Shown piece after piece: positions 60,519-64,000 of a stretch of DNA of 64,000 bases. The position numbers and the translations under genes were made by a program. How positions within the stretch are numbered: position 1 is the first letter of the stretch; each line of letters begins with the position of its first letter. Origin of the DNA: Burkholderia paludis (GTDB lineage: Bacteria > Pseudomonadota > Gammaproteobacteria > Burkholderiales > Burkholderiaceae); contig NZ_JPGL01000036.1 in assembly GCF_000732615.1 (NCBI RefSeq), positions 33,786-97,785 of the forward strand. Direction: 5' to 3'. The notes below the pieces were generated by a model. It was not told the origin of the DNA and did not search any database. It was given only the letters and a program-made list of their open reading frames with translations.

Positions 60519-61310
60519 TCATTTGTTAGTCAAAGAATTCTGATTACAGGTGCACACGCTGCTGTGCCAACCGGTGGCGTCGCAGGCGGGCTTTTGACAA
60601 TTTGCTGTGTAACCGAGCGCGCAGACCTTTCCGCAACCCGGATCTGTCGGGGCCCGCAACAGCCCCTGCGGGCACGCATCATAAGTCCCAGCAGATATCG
60701 AGCAATTCGAGAGTACCGGAGCCGGAGTATCTGGTTTGGGGACGACTTGGCCATGTACGGTGATATCTGCTCGCATCGATCCGACGTTATCGCCAAGGTC
60801 GTCATCATTAGGGCTAAATCCCAGTTCGCCCTGGATTCCTTTGTCCAGATGCACCTTGAAGTCAGGCTCGTGAGTCGCAAGGTTCGGCGTGTCAGAGACT
60901 TTATCTGCCATCGTTACCACATGAACGAGTTTGTTACCGACGAAAATAATCACGGCACCTTCGGCGTGGCCAGGAGCCGGATAGTGCGAGCCGCCCGGTC
61001 CAAAGCCCATGAATTTACAGAGCCCGCCCTTGCAATCCCCTCCAGCGGGAGCACCCGGATCGCCCGCGGCTCCAGATCGCCTGCCGTCTCCCCATACACC
61101 CCACTGCCCGGAAATAACGATGTCCACGCTGTCAGTAGGACTCACGTACACTCGCGCATCGGTGAGCGGATCTCTGGAAGATATGTTAATTGACGACTGA
61201 CCGTCTGCTCTCCCAACGGACGCGATGCAAAAACCAACCACAAACAACGCCGTTCTAACAACCATTATCAGGAATTCACCTTTCGAGACCAGACGATCAT
61301 GAACTAGCAT
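60519..61310 (-). CDS. Secreted LecA-like (PA-IL-type) lectin with cysteine-rich tail
   Basis: 263 residues from the ATG at 61310 (GGGAG ribosome-binding site). An ATG at 61265 would give a more standard signal peptide. The signal sequence ends near VGRADG (37). Residues 40-190 resemble the galactose-binding PA-IL jelly roll: SVDIVISGQWGVWGDGRR, CKGGLCKFMGFGPGGSHYP, EGAVIIFVGNK and LGFSPNDDDLGDNVGSMRAD. The last is where LecA binds calcium through Asp/Asn residues. Residues 200-260 carry eight cysteines (GCGKVCALGYTANCQKPAC), a tail I do not know from LecA. Probably an exported carbohydrate-binding protein. Confidence 0.75.
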   Translation of the reverse strand: MLVHDRLVSKGEFLIMVVRTALFVVGFCIASVGRADGQSSINISSRDPLTDARVYVSPTDSVDIVISGQWGVWGDGRRSGAAGDPGAPAGGDCKGGLCKFMGFGPGGSHYPAPGHAEGAVIIFVGNKLVHVVTMADKVSDTPNLATHEPDFKVHLDKGIQGELGFSPNDDDLGDNVGSMRADITVHGQVVPKPDTPAPVLSNCSISAGTYDACPQGLLRAPTDPGCGKVCALGYTANCQKPACDATGWHSSVCTCNQNSLTNK

Positions 61311-61853
61311 TGCAGTCTCCCTTCATTGATTTGCCAACTTGTGGTGGATTACAAAAATGTATCAGGCGCCGCCTCTCTTTGACGAACAGTCAAAGTAACA
61401 ATAGTTGAGCGTTCAGCTGGGAGCAACCGCTTAATTTATCTCACGTGTTCGCGTTCGCTTCTGGCTGCCGATTCTCGAGTACTTTCCGCGCAGAAAAACG
61501 ATCCGTGAGTAGCTAGATGAAAAAATCCGGAGCTGGATAGGAATCCATTCCTCAAATGCTCGACGACGATGAGCCGATATCACATACCGGGTTCACACTG
61601 ACCGTCGCCTCGACGCGACGCTGTCACGATTCGAACACCTGACATTCGAGGCCGCCGGGATGTGCCTGTCGGGGCAGCAACCCATAATTTCCTCATCGGA
61701 TAGGTATGTGTGTGTCGACAACGGCACGCATGTCTTGCCGGGCGGAGAGGGAATATGACCGTTGTACCTTGAAAGTGGTCCCCGAACTATCGCAACGGCG
61801 GATGTCCGTTCAGGGTCGGAAGTCGCCCGTCGCAGAGCAGCGGCCGGCGGAAT
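61311..61853. other. Intergenic region without a supported gene
   Basis: 543 nt of lower-GC sequence upstream of the lectin gene. No convincing frame, repeat or terminator was found. Confidence 0.5.
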
Positions 61854-62201
61854 TCAGCCAGCAAGCGGGTAGACCTCGCCTTCATCGCCCCGGATGACGG
61901 CAGAAAGCGCCACGGCCAGTTGCATAGCCGCCGCCATCGTTGGATCGACCTCGGATAGATTCCGAGGCGCGTTGAAACTTGCACGGCCCCGATTCCAGCT
62001 AAAGGCCTCGATCCATTCGCCATCGACAAGGACCGCGACATCGCCAGGTCTTCCCGGAATCGAAATCCTTTCGCCCGTCACTGGATTCACCGACGTGACC
62101 GGGCGCTCGTCTTCTTTTAAAGAGGCTTGCCCGAGGATAGCGGCCCGCCATTCATCCAGCGAGATGGACGGATCGCGTTCGATGTGCAGTCGATAAACCA
62201 T
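61854..62201 (-). CDS. Hypothetical protein
   Basis: 115 residues, soluble, acidic in the middle (ASLKEDERPVTSVNPVTGE) with GDVAVLVDGEWIEAFSWNRG and a helical end (AAAMQLAVALSAVIRGDEGE). No family is recognised. Orphan immunity-like genes next to mobile remnants often look like this, but there is no toxin gene adjacent to support that. Confidence 0.7.
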   Translation of the reverse strand: MVYRLHIERDPSISLDEWRAAILGQASLKEDERPVTSVNPVTGERISIPGRPGDVAVLVDGEWIEAFSWNRGRASFNAPRNLSEVDPTMAAAMQLAVALSAVIRGDEGEVYPLAG

Positions 62202-62426
62202 GGCAGAAACCGGACTGGTAGGGGGGGATTACGCTAACACGAATGACAGCTCAGGAGAAAACCGGGTAGTCGCAAGGGGGCACGAAGGTGTCGTCGAGCG
62301 GCGCGGGGCGGCGTCGGGCGGCATCCGGCCACGAAGTGCCGTTCGACACTTTGGGCAAGATCGTCAACAATGACAGTATGCGGTTGCCGAGAGGCCGCAC
62401 CTTTCATGTGCGACTGGAGCGATGCT

Positions 62427-63075
62427 GTGACAATCACGGAAGCGGTAAGGGTCTACGGAGCCGCATGGAGCGTGTATGTGCGGATCGTAAGGCTGGCTCT
62501 CGAAGAGAAGCGGATCACATATGATTTGGTCGAGGTGGATGTTTTCGCAAAGACAGGTGTTCCGCAAGAGCATTTGGCACACCACCCGTTCGGCCGTATC
62601 CCGGCCTTTGAGCATGGCGAATTCCATCTTTACGAAACCAGCGCGATTGTTCGTTACATCGACGACGCTTTCCCGGGATGCGAGCTGCAGCCGACGGAAC
62701 CGAAAGCCCGCGCCAAGGTAAATCAGATAGTCGGTTTGATGGACGCATACGCTTACCAAACGCTCGTTTGGGACATATATGTATGTTGAACGTGTAGTTT
62801 CAGCCCGCGAAGGTCGGCCACCCAACGAGCACAAAATCGCCGCAGCGCTGCCACGCGCGGCAGTATGCTTATCTGAATTGACCAGACTGTCGGATGACCG
62901 AGGATTTTTGATCGGCGACACGACGACACTCGCTGATCTGTACGCCGCACCGATCTTCGCTTGCTTCATGCAGGCGCCGGAAGCCATGTCATTAATGAAA
63001 GGATGCGAAAAACTGGCTGTCTGGTGGCAGCAATTTGCCGCTCGCGACAGCATGTCCCGAACAATGGCGCAATAA
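62427..63075 (+). pseudogene. Glutathione S-transferase gene broken by a 4-bp tandem duplication
   Basis: From a GTG at 62427 (GGAG 8 nt upstream) the frame encodes a GST N-terminal domain: AVRVYGAAWSVYVRIVRLAL, HHPFGRIPAFEHGEF and ETSAIVRYIDD. At 62779-62790 the sequence repeats TATG (GACATATATGTATGTTGA), giving an early stop. Removing four bases restores WDIYVERVVSAREGR and the rest of the helical domain (GFLIGDTTTLADLYAAPIFA) to the stop at 63073. Confidence 0.85.
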
Positions 63076-63198
63076 CCGCGTGCGGCACACCACGGCCAAT
63101 ACCAGCCAGTCGACGACGGGCTCAAGATAGCCGACAATCCGCTATCGTTGGGCGCCCGTTCTACGCCGCGACGCATACGATCCTTGGACAAATAGGAA

Positions 63199-63804
63199 AT
63201 GAAAACTCGGCAGATCATCGCGTACATCCTGTTCATCGGCGTGGTCTCGATTTTCCCCGTAGCTTTCATCCTCTCTGGCGCGGTCTCTGACTCTTTCGCA
63301 AATACTACGCTTCGTAGCCGGTTCGATCCTGTGCTGATCGGATTTGGTGTAGCCGCCATGTTTGTCATAGCGATCTGTACGCTGACTCGCATGTCGACAA
63401 GGCAGGTGAATTCAAACACTCGCACTAGCAGGCGCCAATTGACCGGCCTCTTGCTCCTTGTCTTCGCGTATCTCGTCTTTTCCGGCTGCATGCTGACGGA
63501 TGCTGGCGAACGACTACTTGTCCGAACCACATCCCACGAAAGTCGCTATTACCTGACATCCGCACAACCAATGTCGAGGAAATGCCAAAACCCCGTGACT
63601 TGGTACGATCGTCAAGTCGATGGCATGGTATTCACCTGCTCGACATTTGCGCTCTTCGACTATCCGGCCGACTGGCATGCACGCAGAGCGTCAATTGTTC
63701 ATGTGCTGACCGGCCCGTATGGTGTTCGAGTTCTTTCGATTCATGCCATTGATTCCTTCTTCGGTCGGCAAGACCTGAAGGCGTTGGGGGGGCATCGTGG
63801 ATAG
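63199..63804 (+). CDS. Hypothetical multi-pass membrane protein
   Basis: 201 residues. Three hydrophobic helices are seen: IIAYILFIGVVSIFPVAFIL (6-25), VLIGFGVAAMFVIAICTL and LTGLLLLVFAYLVFSGCML. The remaining 95 residues are soluble with two cysteines (RKCQNP, FTCSTF) and probably periplasmic. No family recognised. It ends near a stem-loop. Confidence 0.75.
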   Translation: MKTRQIIAYILFIGVVSIFPVAFILSGAVSDSFANTTLRSRFDPVLIGFGVAAMFVIAICTLTRMSTRQVNSNTRTSRRQLTGLLLLVFAYLVFSGCMLTDAGERLLVRTTSHESRYYLTSAQPMSRKCQNPVTWYDRQVDGMVFTCSTFALFDYPADWHARRASIVHVLTGPYGVRVLSIHAIDSFFGRQDLKALGGHRG

Positions 63805-63815
63805 CTTGTAGCCCC

Positions 63816-63848
63816 CCACGCAGCCCAAGGTAGCCTGCGTGGCAATTT
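63816..63848 (+). terminator. Stem-loop after the membrane protein gene
   Basis: CCACGCAG (63816-63823) pairs with CTGCGTGG (63835-63842), then CAATTTT. A reasonable intrinsic terminator 12 nt after the stop. Confidence 0.6.
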
Positions 63849-64000
63849 TGAACGTCTGATTTGGACAATACGCATTGTCCGCAACGGGTCCGCAAGCGAC
63901 GTCCACGAAAATCCACGAAGAACCTGGTTTTTGCCCACAGCGTGCGTTTGCGTGACGCATTCGGCGACGTTACCTTCCGTCCGCCCCGTCCGCCCCCCCG

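Noticed and set aside
1..64000. CRISPR arrays, rRNA or tRNA genes, replication origin
   Set aside because: No regularly spaced repeats, no conserved rRNA or tRNA segments and no DnaA-box cluster were noticed on either strand.

Overview
The window is GC-rich, densely packed DNA that reads as Burkholderia, most likely the B. cepacia complex. The evidence is the very high third-position GC, tandem DUF4148 secreted peptides, typical Burkholderia LysR, SDR and RidA genes, and an OhrR/Ohr pair. The replicon cannot be assigned. There are no rRNA or tRNA genes, no CRISPR array and no intact insertion sequence.

Positions 1-28,342 are one exopolysaccharide (EPS) locus with built-in signalling. On the minus strand are a response-regulator/SpoIIE phosphatase (cut by the window edge), galU, a 940-residue fusion (degenerate phosphoglycosyl-transferase + WecG/TagA + nucleotidyltransferase/left-handed beta-helix) and an active-looking phosphoglycosyl-transferase. 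On the plus strand are a hybrid histidine kinase, a receiver, an Hpt protein and a STAS protein. These are followed by a Wzc-like copolymerase without the Walker-A lysine, a GT25, a secreted glycoside hydrolase, Wzx and Wza. Six more glycosyltransferases and three hexapeptide acyltransferases complete the set. Wzy is the only late gene on the minus strand. An OmpR-type regulator closes the locus. Five transcription units here share one promoter architecture (TTYRCA-N5-GYSACR-N20-TNNAAT), which I consider the clearest unexplained signal in this half.

Positions 28,600-42,500 hold metabolic and regulatory genes: SDR, LysR, RidA, Ohr and its repressor OhrR with matching operators 4 kb apart, two DUF4148 peptides, a Tn3-family transposase relic beside a TPR/GT9-like gene, a GNAT, a zinc-ligand-poor GFA protein, a nitronate monooxygenase, an MFS exporter with a LysR, and an MHYT-GGDEF-EAL protein.

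Positions 42,650-47,230 are an RNA-repair locus. HD-Pnk and an ATP-dependent RNA ligase lie on the minus strand. Divergent to them are RtcB and the peptide-release-factor homologue PrfH, preceded by a 12-codon upstream reading frame with a much stronger ribosome-binding site than rtcB itself. Next come a small membrane peptide, a lipoprotein, a four-gene ABC importer and a glutathione transferase with a strong terminator.

From about 53,800 to the end the DNA is visibly less GC-rich and more mosaic. It holds an aminoglycoside-nucleotidyltransferase-like gene, a DHA2 exporter with a LysR, a RelA/SpoT-HEPN fusion (a defence or toxin candidate), a tyrosine recombinase broken by one in-frame TGA, a secreted LecA-like lectin with a cysteine-rich tail, a frameshifted glutathione transferase and orphan hypotheticals. 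I read this as an accessory region.
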